The notes: generated by a model not told the origin, from the letters alone. Counted from the stretch's first letter, positions 17,946 through 26,517 are shown. The stretch is DNA of 64,000 bases from Planomonospora sp. ID67723 (GCF_015711605.1 NZ_JABTEZ010000001.1:400001-464000); one strand, 5' to 3'. Program-made: numbers and translations.

Positions 17946-18680
17946 ATGAGTGAGAGTGAGTACCTGGCGGCTTACGACCCGCGCGCCTTCCCGGCGGTCG
18001 CCGTGACGGTCGACGTGGTGGCGCTCACGATCATCGGGGGCGTTCTGCACGTGCTTCTGGTCGAGCGGGGGGAACCGCCCTACGCGGGGCGGTGGGCGCT
18101 GCCGGGCGGGTTCATCCGGCCCGGCGAGGACCTCGACCGGGCCGCGGCCAGGGAACTGGCCGAGGAGACCGGGATGACCCAGCGGGTGCACATCGAGCAG
18201 CTCGCCAGCTACGGGGCGCCGGACCGGGATCCGCGGATGCGGATCGTCTCGGTCTCCTACCTGGCCTTCGCACCCGACCTGCCCGACCCGCAGGCGGGAT
18301 CCGACGCCGCCGACGCCGCGTGGTACGGCATCGACCGCCTGCCGAAACTGGCCTTCGACCACGAGCGGATCCTGGGCCACGCCCTGGAGCGCGCGCGGGC
18401 CAAGCTGGAGTACACCCCGCTCGCCACCGCGTTCGTGGGCGAGACGTTCACCATCTCCGAGCTCCGCCGGGTCTACGAGGCGGTGTGGGGGCTCCCGCTG
18501 CACGCGGGCAACTTCCACCGCAAGATCCTTTCGGTTCCGGGGTTCGTGGAGAGCACCGGGGAGACCACCGAGAGCGGCGGGAGCAGAGGCGGCCCCCGGG
18601 CCAAGCTCTACCGCGCGGGAGACGCCCGGCTCCTCCATCCCGCTCTGCTGCGACCAGAGCGGGAGGAGGAGATCCGGTGA
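17946..18680 (+). CDS. Nudix hydrolase with C-terminal winged helix (NrtR-like regulator)
   Basis: The 244-aa protein has a complete Nudix box at about residues 55-77 (G-x5-E-x7-RE-L-x-EE-x-G-M). A C-terminal segment (about 155-210, from EYTPLATAFVGETFTISELRRVYEAV) resembles the winged helix of NrtR-type regulators. NrtR proteins bind ADP-ribose and repress NAD-metabolism genes. The intact box leaves hydrolase activity possible. The last ~35 residues are a Gly/Ser/Arg-rich tail. AGAAGGACGGGCG precedes the ATG. The promoter carries two palindromes this protein probably binds. It is the first gene of a four-gene operon, and its stop overlaps the next GTG. No NAD gene is present in the operon, so the signal may be another nucleotide derivative. 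Confidence 0.85.
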   Translation: MSESEYLAAYDPRAFPAVAVTVDVVALTIIGGVLHVLLVERGEPPYAGRWALPGGFIRPGEDLDRAAARELAEETGMTQRVHIEQLASYGAPDRDPRMRIVSVSYLAFAPDLPDPQAGSDAADAAWYGIDRLPKLAFDHERILGHALERARAKLEYTPLATAFVGETFTISELRRVYEAVWGLPLHAGNFHRKILSVPGFVESTGETTESGGSRGGPRAKLYRAGDARLLHPALLRPEREEEIR

Positions 18681-19732
18681 CCACCACGGCCCAGGCGATC
18701 GCCCTCGTGAACGCCGCCGCGACTCCGGGGGACCTGTTCGGCGGGGACACCCCAGAACGGGTCTACCGGCGGCTCGCGCGGCTCCTCCACCCCGACCTCG
18801 CCCCCGGGGCGGAAGCCGCGGCGGCCTTCGTCAGGCTGGCCGAGCTGTGGGCGACCCGCGGCGCCGCCGCCCGTCACGGGAGCGCGGACGGCGGACGCGA
18901 GCATGCCGGCGGCCACCGGAGCGGGGGCCCGGGAGCCGGGAGCGTCATCACCACCCGGCGGGGGACCTACCGGATCGGCGGGGTCTTCCGCAGGGGCGCC
19001 ACGGCCGTGCTGTACGAGAGCGGCGGCGACACCCTGCTCAAGCTGCCCCTCCGGCCGGCCGACAACGACCTCATGCGGCGCGAGGCCGAAGCGCTCAGGA
19101 CGGTCGAGCGCGAGGGCGATCCGCGGCTGCTGCCGTACGTGCCCCGGCTGGTGGAGTCGTTCCGCTACCGCTCGGACGGGGCGGAACGGCAGGCGAACGT
19201 GGTCAGCCGGGCACCGGACGGGTTCCTGACGCTGGCCGAGATCGCGCGGCGGCGCTCACCGCTGGACCCCCGGGACGCGGCGTGGATCTGGCGGCGGCTG
19301 CTGGTGGCGATCGGCACGGCCCACCGGGCCGGGGTCGTGCACGGCGCCGTCTTCGGCCACCACGTGCTGGTCCACCCGATCGAGCACGGTCTGATCCTCG
19401 TCGACTGGAGCCAGTCGGTCCCGCTCGGCACCCCGCTGACCGCCCTGGTGTCCCGGCACCGCGACGACTACCCGCCCGGCGTGTTCACCGGTGAGCCGGC
19501 CGCCGAGGCCCTCGACATCCGGCTCGCCACCCGATGCGTCGCCGCGCTCATGGGCGTCCGTGCGGGCGCGGGCGCCACCGCCGGGACCGGCCGCGTCCCC
19601 TCGCGGATGCGCGCCTTCGTCCGGGGGAGCATGCTGAGCCCTCCGCGCGACGCCTGGCGGCTCCTGGAGGAGCTCGACGAGCTCCTCGGCGACCTCTACG
19701 GCCCCCGGAAGTACCGGCCCCTCGACCTGTAG
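18677..19732 (+). CDS. J-domain-like / protein kinase-like (probable pseudokinase) fusion protein
   Basis: The 351-aa protein begins with a DnaJ-like helical hairpin (about 25-60) that keeps the HPD tripeptide (38-40). A Gly/His-rich linker (about 61-90) leads to a protein-kinase fold (about 95-350). A VAIK-type lysine (Lys122 in LLKLP) and an acidic residue in the next helix are present. The HRD motif is replaced by HGA (222-224), followed by HHVLVH, and DFG by DWS (243-245). The catalytic Asp is therefore missing, so it may bind nucleotide without phosphorylating. The GTG start overlaps the Nudix stop (GTGA). The HPD loop suggests recruitment of a DnaK partner. The combination is unusual and its role is unknown. 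Confidence 0.75.
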   Translation: MTTTAQAIALVNAAATPGDLFGGDTPERVYRRLARLLHPDLAPGAEAAAAFVRLAELWATRGAAARHGSADGGREHAGGHRSGGPGAGSVITTRRGTYRIGGVFRRGATAVLYESGGDTLLKLPLRPADNDLMRREAEALRTVEREGDPRLLPYVPRLVESFRYRSDGAERQANVVSRAPDGFLTLAEIARRRSPLDPRDAAWIWRRLLVAIGTAHRAGVVHGAVFGHHVLVHPIEHGLILVDWSQSVPLGTPLTALVSRHRDDYPPGVFTGEPAAEALDIRLATRCVAALMGVRAGAGATAGTGRVPSRMRAFVRGSMLSPPRDAWRLLEELDELLGDLYGPRKYRPLDL

Positions 19733-19764
19733 CGATCCCCTCCACCCCGAAAGGGAGTTCCCCA

Positions 19765-20730
19765 ATGGGAAGCGGAATCTGGTCCACCGACGTCTACTCC
19801 GCCGCCAAGCACTTCCGCGACGCCAGCGGTGCCAGCGCCTTCGCCCACAGCGACAGCGGCGCCCGGACGGTACACGACGATCTCAATCCCTACGGCGTGG
19901 CGGTCCGCGAGAGCCGCGACTCCGCCGAGCACCCGGTCTCCCTGGCCATCGCCGTCCTCTTCGACGTCACCGGCTCGATGGGCGGCGTGCCCCGCGCGCT
20001 GCAGAGCAGGCTCCCGGACCTGCTCGGCCTGCTGCTCCGCAAGGGATATGCCACCGACCCGCAGATCCTGTTCGGCGCGATCGGCGACGCCACCTGCGAC
20101 CGGGCGCCGCTGCAGATCGGGCAGTTCGAGTCCGACAACCGGATGGACGAGCACCTGGGCAACATCCTGTTGGAGGGCGGGGGCGGCGGCCAGATGAGAG
20201 AGTCCTACGAGCTCGCGATGTACTTCATGGCCAGGCACACCTCGATCGACTGCTTCGAGAAGCGGGGCCGCCGGGGCTACCTGTTCATCATCGGTGACGA
20301 GCTGCCCTACCCGAGGGTGAAGCGGCAGGAGGCCGGCGGCGTCATCGGCGACCGGCTGGAGCGCGACGTCCCGATCGAGGAGATCGTCACCGAGCTGACC
20401 CGGATGTACGACGTCTACTACATCATCCCCGCCGGCGCCTGCCACGCCGGCAACGGCGACGTGCTCGCCGTCTGGCGCAGGCTGCTCGGGCAGAACGTGC
20501 TGGAGCTGGACGACCTGGGAGCGGTCTGCGAGACCATCGCGCTCACCGTCGGCCTCGGCGAGGACGCCATCGGTCTCGACGAGGGCCTCAGCGACCTGGA
20601 CGAGCTCGGCTCAGCCGCCGGGGCCTCGGTGGGCAGGGCGCTGGCCAAGCTGGACCGCGGCACGCTCGTGGTCGGCGACGGCCTCGGCCACGAGCACGAC
20701 CACGGCGGAAGCGGGGTGACACGGCTATGA
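19765..20730 (+). CDS. von Willebrand factor A (vWA) domain protein
   Basis: The 321-aa protein has a vWA fold with an intact metal-ion-dependent adhesion site: Asp67, Thr69 and Ser71 in FDVTGSM. Downstream strands include LFIIGDELPYP and YDVYYIIPAG. The C-terminus ends in a short His/acidic stretch (GHEHDHGG). There is no signal peptide or membrane helix, so it is cytoplasmic. vWA proteins commonly act as Mg2+-dependent adaptors in stress, tellurite-resistance or conflict systems. AAGGGAG lies before the ATG. Its stop overlaps the start of the PurA-like gene (ATGA), so both are coexpressed. Confidence 0.82.
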   Translation: MGSGIWSTDVYSAAKHFRDASGASAFAHSDSGARTVHDDLNPYGVAVRESRDSAEHPVSLAIAVLFDVTGSMGGVPRALQSRLPDLLGLLLRKGYATDPQILFGAIGDATCDRAPLQIGQFESDNRMDEHLGNILLEGGGGGQMRESYELAMYFMARHTSIDCFEKRGRRGYLFIIGDELPYPRVKRQEAGGVIGDRLERDVPIEEIVTELTRMYDVYYIIPAGACHAGNGDVLAVWRRLLGQNVLELDDLGAVCETIALTVGLGEDAIGLDEGLSDLDELGSAAGASVGRALAKLDRGTLVVGDGLGHEHDHGGSGVTRL

Positions 20731-22034
20731 GAGACCACGTCATCGTCGTCGACCTCGGGTACGGCGACGCGGGCAAGGGGGGCGTCGTGGACTGGCTCTG
20801 CGCGCAGGGCGGCGTGACGGCCGTGGTCAGGTTCAACGGAGGAGCACAGGCGGGCCACAACGTCGTCCTGCCCGACGGGCGGCACCACACCTTCTCCCAG
20901 TTCGGCTCCGGCACCCTGCGCGGCGTGCCGACGCACCTGTCCCGGTATGTGGTGGTCGATCCCTTCGCCCTCTCGGCCGAGGCCGATCACCTGCGCCGGA
21001 TCGGCGTCCCGCATCCCTACAGCATGATCACCATCGACCGCGAAGCCCTGCTCGCCACGCCGTACCACATCGAGGCCGGGCGGGCCCGCGAGCTGGAGCG
21101 CGGCGAGGGCCGGCACGGATCCTGCGGGATGGGCGTCGGCGAGGTGATGGCCTACGCCCTGGAGAACCCGTTCGTGGCGCCCAAGGTCGGCGACTGCGAG
21201 CGGCCCGGCCTGCTGGCGCAGAAGCTCGGCCTGCTGCGCGAGCGGCTCGGGGTGACGGGACCGCCGGTCGCCGACTGCGTGGCCGCCTACCGGGCGTTCG
21301 CCGACCGGGCGACCCTGGTCGACCCGTCCCACGTCACGGAGCTGCTGCGCAGGCGGCCCGTGGTCTTCGAGGGCGCCCAGGGGGTCCTGCTCGACGAGTG
21401 GCACGGCTTCCACCCCCACACGACCTGGAGCACGACGACCTTCGACAACGCGTTCTCCCTGCTGGAGGGGGCGCACGCCGTACGGCTCGGCGTGCTGCGC
21501 ACCTACACTCCGCGGCACGGGCCGGGCCCGCTGGTCACCGAGGACCCCCGGCTGCGCCTTCCCGAGCCGCACAACAGGACGGGCCGCTGGCAGGGCCCGT
21601 TCAGGACCGGGCACTTCGACGCCGTCGCCCACCGCTACGCGCTGGCGGCGGCGGGCGGGGTGGACGCCCTGGCCCTCACCCACCTGGACGCGCCGGTGTC
21701 GCGGCTGTGCGACTCCTACGACATCGGCGAGCTGCCGGTGGGCAGGAAGGGCGACCTGGACGGCCAGGCCGAGCTGACCGCCCGGCTGGGCCGCGCCCGC
21801 CCGCACTACACCGACGGGATCACCGACTGGCCCTCGGCGGTCTCGGAGGCCCTGGGCGTGCGCGTCTGGCTCGGCTCCTCCGGTCCGACCGCCGCGGCCA
21901 AGGCGCTGATCGCCTCGACCCCGACGCGCCGCAAGGGCCTGCACGTGATGGTGAGCGCCCGATCGCTTCGGGAGCTGCCGGGATCCCGGCCCCACCCCTG
22001 CCCCGAACCGCCCGGCCACGGGATCTCCGCCTGA
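20727..22034 (+). CDS. Divergent adenylosuccinate synthetase homologue (PurA paralogue)
   Basis: The 435-aa protein is a full-length PurA homologue by length and order of motifs but is clearly diverged. The GTP-site motif GDEGKGK reads GDAGKGG (13-19): catalytic Asp14 and Lys17 remain, while the Glu and last Lys are lost. His44 (AGH) matches the catalytic His. FEGAQGVLLD is conserved. The aspartate/IMP loop around TGRWQGPFRTGHFD differs from the usual TTGRRRR-type motif by an insertion. It may ligate an amino acid to a purine nucleotide other than IMP. It is last in the Nudix operon rather than with pur genes, which argues for an accessory role. A true housekeeping purA is expected elsewhere. 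Confidence 0.8.
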   Translation: MRDHVIVVDLGYGDAGKGGVVDWLCAQGGVTAVVRFNGGAQAGHNVVLPDGRHHTFSQFGSGTLRGVPTHLSRYVVVDPFALSAEADHLRRIGVPHPYSMITIDREALLATPYHIEAGRARELERGEGRHGSCGMGVGEVMAYALENPFVAPKVGDCERPGLLAQKLGLLRERLGVTGPPVADCVAAYRAFADRATLVDPSHVTELLRRRPVVFEGAQGVLLDEWHGFHPHTTWSTTTFDNAFSLLEGAHAVRLGVLRTYTPRHGPGPLVTEDPRLRLPEPHNRTGRWQGPFRTGHFDAVAHRYALAAAGGVDALALTHLDAPVSRLCDSYDIGELPVGRKGDLDGQAELTARLGRARPHYTDGITDWPSAVSEALGVRVWLGSSGPTAAAKALIASTPTRRKGLHVMVSARSLRELPGSRPHPCPEPPGHGISA

Positions 22035-22153
22035 CCGACGCAGGAACGCCCTCAGCCCGCTCGGGGGCGCCGGTGAACCGACCGGGGAACGCCCGCAGCG
22101 AGGGACGAGCGAGGACGTGACGAGGGCGGGAGCCGGTTACCAGCCCCCGAGCC

Positions 22154-22172
22154 GGCCGTGCGCAGCACGGCC
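22154..22172 (+). terminator. Hairpin after the Nudix operon
   Basis: GGCCGTGC-GCA-GCACGGCC is a perfect 8-bp stem with a three-base loop. It lies 120 bp after the PurA-like stop and overlaps the first unit of the 13-bp repeat. It could terminate both the operon and the convergent Dabb gene. Confidence 0.5.
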
Positions 22173-22216
22173 CATGAGCACGGCCCATCACCACAGCCCA
22201 TGAGCACGCCCCATCA
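22165..22216. repeat. 13-bp tandem repeat, four units
   Basis: Units start at 22165, 22178, 22191 and 22204. The consensus is GCACGGCCCATGA, with the last bases alternating TGA and TCA. It lies between two convergent genes and ends just before the Dabb stop codon. Confidence 0.85.
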
Positions 22217-22223
22217 GCGCAAC

Positions 22224-22523
22224 CTAGCCCCCGACGGTGTACTGGACGGCGGCGCGGGAGGCCAGGATCGGCTTGATGTGCTCGGCGATCACGGCCTGGT
22301 GAGCCGGGTGGTCGCGGTAGACGAGATAGTCGTCGACGCTGTCGAAATCCGCGATGAGCGCGAACTCGTGGTTGCCCGGGTTCACTCCCGCGTCGGTGCC
22401 GAGAGTGTAGGCGCGGATCTCGGGGATGATCTCCGGCAGCCTGCCGAGTTCGGTCGCCACCGCGGTCCTCTGCTCGTCGGTGGTTCCATCGGCCCAGGTG
22501 AACAGCACGACGTGGCGGAACAT
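22224..22523 (-). CDS. Dabb (stress-responsive alpha/beta-barrel) domain protein
   Basis: The 99-aa protein is a single Dabb domain. It begins MFRHVVLFTW and has the FALIADFDSVDDYLVYRDHPAHQAV motif typical of this ferredoxin-like dimeric barrel. Functions in bacteria are mostly unknown; some relatives are cyclases or stress proteins. AAAGGA precedes the ATG by about six bases. It lies downstream of, and on the same strand as, the oxoacid dehydrogenase operon, 81 bp after that operon's stop. Confidence 0.85.
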   Translation of the reverse strand: MFRHVVLFTWADGTTDEQRTAVATELGRLPEIIPEIRAYTLGTDAGVNPGNHEFALIADFDSVDDYLVYRDHPAHQAVIAEHIKPILASRAAVQYTVGG

Positions 22524-22604
22524 GGCCGTCCTTTCTGTTCGGGTGCCCCGCCAGCGTACGGCGGGAGCGGGAGCGGCAGGCTCCCGCCCCCGCGATTGAC
22601 CGGG

Positions 22605-24056
22605 TCAGCCCCAGGCGAGCATGCGCAGGGGATCCTCCAGCATGGCGCCGACATCGCGGAGGAACAGCGAGCCCAGCTCACCGTCCACGACGCGGTGGTC
22701 GAAGGAGAGCGCGAGCGTGCACACCCTGCGCGGCACGATCTGCCCGTCCACCACCCACGGAAGCTCTCTGACCTGGCCGAACGCCAGAATGCCAGACTCG
22801 CCGGGATTGAGGATCGGGGTTCCGGCGTCCACCCCGAACACGCCCACGTTGGTGATCGTGAACGTGCCCCCGGACATGTCGGCGGGCTGGGTGCGGCCCG
22901 CCCGCGCGGTCTCGGTCAGCGAGCCGAGCGCCGCCGCCAGCTCGGGGAGCGACAGGGCCTGGGCGTTCTTGATGTTGGGGACGAGCAGGCCGCGCGGGGT
23001 GGCGGCGGCGATGCCGAGGTTCACGTAGTGCTTGACCACGATCTCCTGTGCCGCCTCGTCCCACATCGAGTTGATCATCGGATGGCGCCGCGCGGCGACG
23101 AGCACGGCCTTGGCGACCAGGAGCAGCGGCGAGACCTTGACCTCGGCGAAGTCGGGCAGGGCGCGCAGCCGCGTGACCGCCTCCATGGTCGCGGTCACGT
23201 CGACCTGGAGGAACTCGGTGACGTGCGGCGCGGTGAACGCGGAGGCCGCCATGGCCTGCGCGGTCGCCTTCCGCACGCCCTTGACCGGGATCCGCTCCTC
23301 GCCTCCGGCCGGTACGGCGCGCACCGCCGGCCGTGCGGCCGCGGTCTCCCGGTCCGGCGCGGCGTTCGCGGCCGCGTGCACGTCGTCGCGGGTGATCGAG
23401 CCCTGCGGCCCGGTCCCCCTCAGCACGGTGAGGTCGACCCCGAGCTCCTTGGCCAGCTTGCGCACCGGCGGCTTGGCCAGCACCGCGACTCCCGGCGTGC
23501 CGGATGCGGCCGGCCCGGCGGTCGCGGGGGCGCTCTGCCCTCCGGCGCCGGGCCGCGCGTTCCCCCCGGCGACCCGCGCGCCCGCCGGGGAGGTGTGGCC
23601 GCCGGGAGCCGTGGGGGGCTGCTTCCGGGGACGGCGCTTGGCCGCGCCCATCTTGACGCCGTACCCGACCAGGACGGGCTGACGCTCCTCCTTGGGAGGT
23701 GCGGGGACCATGTCGTCGGCCAGCGCCTGGCCGCGGTCCGCGGGCTCGGCGGCCGCCTCGCCCTCCCCGCCGGACAGCGCCTCCCCGCCCGCGCGACCGG
23801 CCTGGGCCCGCACGGGGGACGAGCCGTCGTCGACCGCGATGATGGGCGTGCCGACGTCGACGGTCTGCCCCTCCTCCACCATCAGCGCGGCGACCACGCC
23901 CTCGAACGGGCAGGGCAGCTCGACGATGGCCTTGGCGGTCTCGATCTCCACGATGGTCTGGTTGACCTTGACCGGGTCACCGGCCTTCACGTGCCAGCGG
24001 ACGATCTCGGCCTCGGTCAGCCCCTCGCCCACGTCCGGGAGCTTGAACTCCTTCAT
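22605..24056 (-). CDS. bkdC: Branched-chain 2-oxoacid dehydrogenase complex, E2 (dihydrolipoyl acyltransferase)
   Basis: The 483-aa protein has an N-terminal lipoyl domain (1-78) with lipoylated Lys42 in ETAKA. A Pro/Ala/Gly-rich linker follows, then a peripheral subunit-binding domain (about 190-225, PPVRKLAKELGVDL). The catalytic domain ends in the active-site motif FDHRVVDG. It transfers acyl groups from E1 to CoA. The single lipoyl domain and adjoining split E1 subunits favour a branched-chain oxoacid complex over pyruvate dehydrogenase, but specificity is inferred. It is the third gene after E1 alpha and E1 beta, 11 bp downstream. No E3 gene is adjacent. Confidence 0.88.
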   Translation of the reverse strand: MKEFKLPDVGEGLTEAEIVRWHVKAGDPVKVNQTIVEIETAKAIVELPCPFEGVVAALMVEEGQTVDVGTPIIAVDDGSSPVRAQAGRAGGEALSGGEGEAAAEPADRGQALADDMVPAPPKEERQPVLVGYGVKMGAAKRRPRKQPPTAPGGHTSPAGARVAGGNARPGAGGQSAPATAGPAASGTPGVAVLAKPPVRKLAKELGVDLTVLRGTGPQGSITRDDVHAAANAAPDRETAAARPAVRAVPAGGEERIPVKGVRKATAQAMAASAFTAPHVTEFLQVDVTATMEAVTRLRALPDFAEVKVSPLLLVAKAVLVAARRHPMINSMWDEAAQEIVVKHYVNLGIAAATPRGLLVPNIKNAQALSLPELAAALGSLTETARAGRTQPADMSGGTFTITNVGVFGVDAGTPILNPGESGILAFGQVRELPWVVDGQIVPRRVCTLALSFDHRVVDGELGSLFLRDVGAMLEDPLRMLAWG

Positions 24057-24067
24057 CCATCCCTCTC

Positions 24068-25048
24068 TCAGAACGCGAACGCGCGGTCGACGGCCTCGAG
24101 GACCCGGTCCAGGTCGGGCAGGTAGTGCTCCTCCAGCCGGGAGGGCGGGTACGGGGTGGACGGGCCGCCGACGCGCAGCACCGGGGCCTCCAGGCTGTAG
24201 AAGCACTCCTCGGTGATCCGGGCGGCGAGCTCGGCGCCGAACCCTCCGAAGACGGGCGCCTCGTGCACCACGATGCACCGCCCGGTGCGCCGTACCGACT
24301 CCACGACCGTGGGCGTGTCCAGCGGGTTGAGCGAGCGCAGGTCGACGACCTCCAGCGAGCGGCCGTCCTCCTCTGCGGCGGTCGCGGCCTCCAGGCAGGT
24401 CTTCACCATCGGCCCGTAGGCGAGCAGGGTGACGTCGGCGCCGGGCCGTACGACCCGGGCCCGGTCGAAGGGGTGCCAGCCCTCCTGAGTGGAGGTGTCG
24501 ACCTCGGCCTTCTCCCAGTAGCGCCGCTTGGGCTCGAAGAAGATGACCGGGTCGTCGCAGCGGATCGCCTGCTGGATCATCGTGTAGGCGTCCGCCGGGT
24601 TGGAGCAGGCCACCACCCGCAGGCCCGCGGTGTGCGTGAAGTACGCCTCGGGGGACTCGCTGTGGTGCTCCACCGCCCCGATGCCGCCGCCGCACGGGAT
24701 GCGCACGACCACCGGCAGCCTGAGCGTGCCCAGCGAGCGGAGCGGCATCTTGGCGAGCTGGGTGATGATCTGGTCGGCGGCGGGGAAGACGAACCCGTCG
24801 AACTGGATCTCGCAGACCGGGCGGTAGCCGCGCAGCGCCAGGCCGACGGCGGTGCCGATGATACCCGACTCGGCCAGCGGGGTGTCGATCACCCGCTCCT
24901 CGCCGAAGTCCTTCTGCAGCCCGTCGGTGACGCGGAAGACGCCGCCGAGCTTGCCCACGTCCTCGCCCATGACGAGGACCTTGGAGTCGTCCTCCATCGC
25001 CTTGCGCATGCCCTCGTTCAGGGCCTTGGCCAGGGTGAGCGTCGTCAT
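24068..25048 (-). CDS. bkdB: 2-oxoacid dehydrogenase E1 beta subunit
   Basis: The 326-aa protein is a standard E1 beta subunit. It has the pyrimidine-binding region GEDVGKLGGVFRVTDGL with the activating Glu and the IDTPLAESGIIGTAVGLA segment. The C-terminal transketolase domain contains GADVTLLAYGPMV. It pairs with E1 alpha to form the ThDP-dependent decarboxylase. Its ATG overlaps the E1 alpha stop by four bases, which couples translation. Confidence 0.9.
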   Translation of the reverse strand: MTTLTLAKALNEGMRKAMEDDSKVLVMGEDVGKLGGVFRVTDGLQKDFGEERVIDTPLAESGIIGTAVGLALRGYRPVCEIQFDGFVFPAADQIITQLAKMPLRSLGTLRLPVVVRIPCGGGIGAVEHHSESPEAYFTHTAGLRVVACSNPADAYTMIQQAIRCDDPVIFFEPKRRYWEKAEVDTSTQEGWHPFDRARVVRPGADVTLLAYGPMVKTCLEAATAAEEDGRSLEVVDLRSLNPLDTPTVVESVRRTGRCIVVHEAPVFGGFGAELAARITEECFYSLEAPVLRVGGPSTPYPPSRLEEHYLPDLDRVLEAVDRAFAF

Positions 25049-26163
25049 CGGCTGCTCTCCTCGCTCTCGAACCCGGCGAAATAGGCGGCGAAGCGGGCCC
25101 GCTCCTCGTCCATCAGGCGGTGCGGCTCCGCGTAGACGTGTTCGAAGATCGCCAGCGGCTCGGGGTCGGGCATCTCCAGACAGCGCCTGCGCACGTCCTT
25201 GCCGAGCTCGTCGGCCTCGGCCTCGATCTTGTCGAAGAACTCCTGGTCGGCGAGCTGGTTCTTGAACATGTAGGCCCGGACCCGCTCGATCGGGTCCTTG
25301 AGCTTCCACGCCTCCAGCTCGTCCTGCACCCGGTAGCGGGTCGGGTCGTCGGAGGTGGTGTGCGCGCCCATCCGGTAGGTGAAGGCCTCGATCAGCATCG
25401 GGCCCTGCCCCTCGCGGGCGTTCTTCAGGGCCTGGCGGGTCACCGCGAGGCAGGCGAACACGTCGTTGCCGTCGACCCGGACGCCGGGGAAGCCGAACCC
25501 GCTGGCCCGGCGGTAGAGCGGGATGCGCGACTGCTTCTCCAGCGGCTCGGAGATCGCCCACTGGTTGTTCTGGCAGAAGAACACCACGGGCGCGTTGAAC
25601 ACCGACGCCCAGATGAACGACTCGTTGACGTCGCCCTGGGAGGTGGCGCCGTCGCCGAAGTAGACGATCGTGGCGGCGCCGTTCTCGCCGACCGCGCCGT
25701 CGCGCTGGATGCCCATGGCGTAGCCGACCGCGTGCAGGGTCTGGCTGCCGATGACGATCGTGTAGAGGTGGAAGTTGTGCTCGGCGGGGTCCCAGCCGCC
25801 GTGGTTGACCCCGCGGAACAGGCCGAGGAGGTTCACCGGGTCGACCCCGCGGCACCAGGCCACGCCGTGCTCGCGGTAGGTCGGGAAGGCCATGTCCGCA
25901 TCGGTGAGCGCCCGGCCGGAGCCGATCTGCGCGGCCTCCTGGCCGAGGAGGGAGGCCCAGATGCCCAGTTCGCCCTGGCGCTGCAGGGCCACGGCCTCAA
26001 GGTCGACGCGGCGCACCAGGACCAGGTCGCGGTAGAGCCCGCGGATCTCCTCCGGCGTCAGGTCGATGTCGTAGTCGGGGTGCTCGACCCGCTCTCCTTC
26101 GGGGGTCAGCAACTGGACGAGTTCGGGGGGTGCTTGCGCACCACGAGAGGCGTCGGCTGTCAC
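25045..26163 (-). CDS. bkdA: 2-oxoacid dehydrogenase E1 alpha subunit
   Basis: The 372-aa protein carries the thiamine-diphosphate motif GDG...NN (GDGATSQGDVNE through FCQNNQWAIS) and the YRMGAHTTSDDPTRYR phosphorylation-loop region. It decarboxylates branched-chain 2-oxoacids derived from Val, Leu and Ile. Valine dehydrogenase at 44 kb would supply one such substrate. A GTG start is preceded by AGGAG at seven bases. It is the first gene of the bkd operon and is divergent from purS across 354 bp. Confidence 0.9.
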   Translation of the reverse strand: MTADASRGAQAPPELVQLLTPEGERVEHPDYDIDLTPEEIRGLYRDLVLVRRVDLEAVALQRQGELGIWASLLGQEAAQIGSGRALTDADMAFPTYREHGVAWCRGVDPVNLLGLFRGVNHGGWDPAEHNFHLYTIVIGSQTLHAVGYAMGIQRDGAVGENGAATIVYFGDGATSQGDVNESFIWASVFNAPVVFFCQNNQWAISEPLEKQSRIPLYRRASGFGFPGVRVDGNDVFACLAVTRQALKNAREGQGPMLIEAFTYRMGAHTTSDDPTRYRVQDELEAWKLKDPIERVRAYMFKNQLADQEFFDKIEAEADELGKDVRRRCLEMPDPEPLAIFEHVYAEPHRLMDEERARFAAYFAGFESEESSR

Positions 26164-26517
26164 GTGCCGCTCCTGTGTGCTCGGGGCCGTCCGAATGGGT
26201 TGGCCACTCTTGTCCGGCCGGTTAGCGACGCATCCGATCCTTGTGGTAGTGGTTCGTCTGCGTTTGTGGACATCGTGGCAGAGGTCACATACCCGTGCGC
26301 AAGCCCTTGCGAGACCTCCATGTCCTCCCCGTTCCCTCTCCGCCCTTTTTCACCCCCTCCGCAGGGGTACGGCTCCGCTCCGGAAAGGCGCGGGCGGCGG
26401 CCCTTTCGCCGGCACGGGCCGGGTCTCCGCCGCGGACGCGGACCCGGCGACGGGCGGCCGCGCGCGACCGTTACGCTTGAGGCGCCCGACCGTCCCGCTC
26501 ACACCTGGAGGAACACC
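26164..26517. promoter_or_regulatory. Divergent intergenic region between bkdA and purS
   Basis: These 354 bases should hold both promoters. For purS, TACGCT (26472-26477) is a possible -10 about 40 bases before the start. Near 26360-26390 is a GGGGTACGGCTCCGCTCCGG half-site resembling the local terminators, but no full stem forms. I could not identify an operator for the bkd genes. Confidence 0.3.

Noticed and set aside
22165-22216. Tandem repeats considered as a CRISPR array
   Set aside because: Units are only 13 bp and directly adjacent with no spacers, and no cas gene is present.
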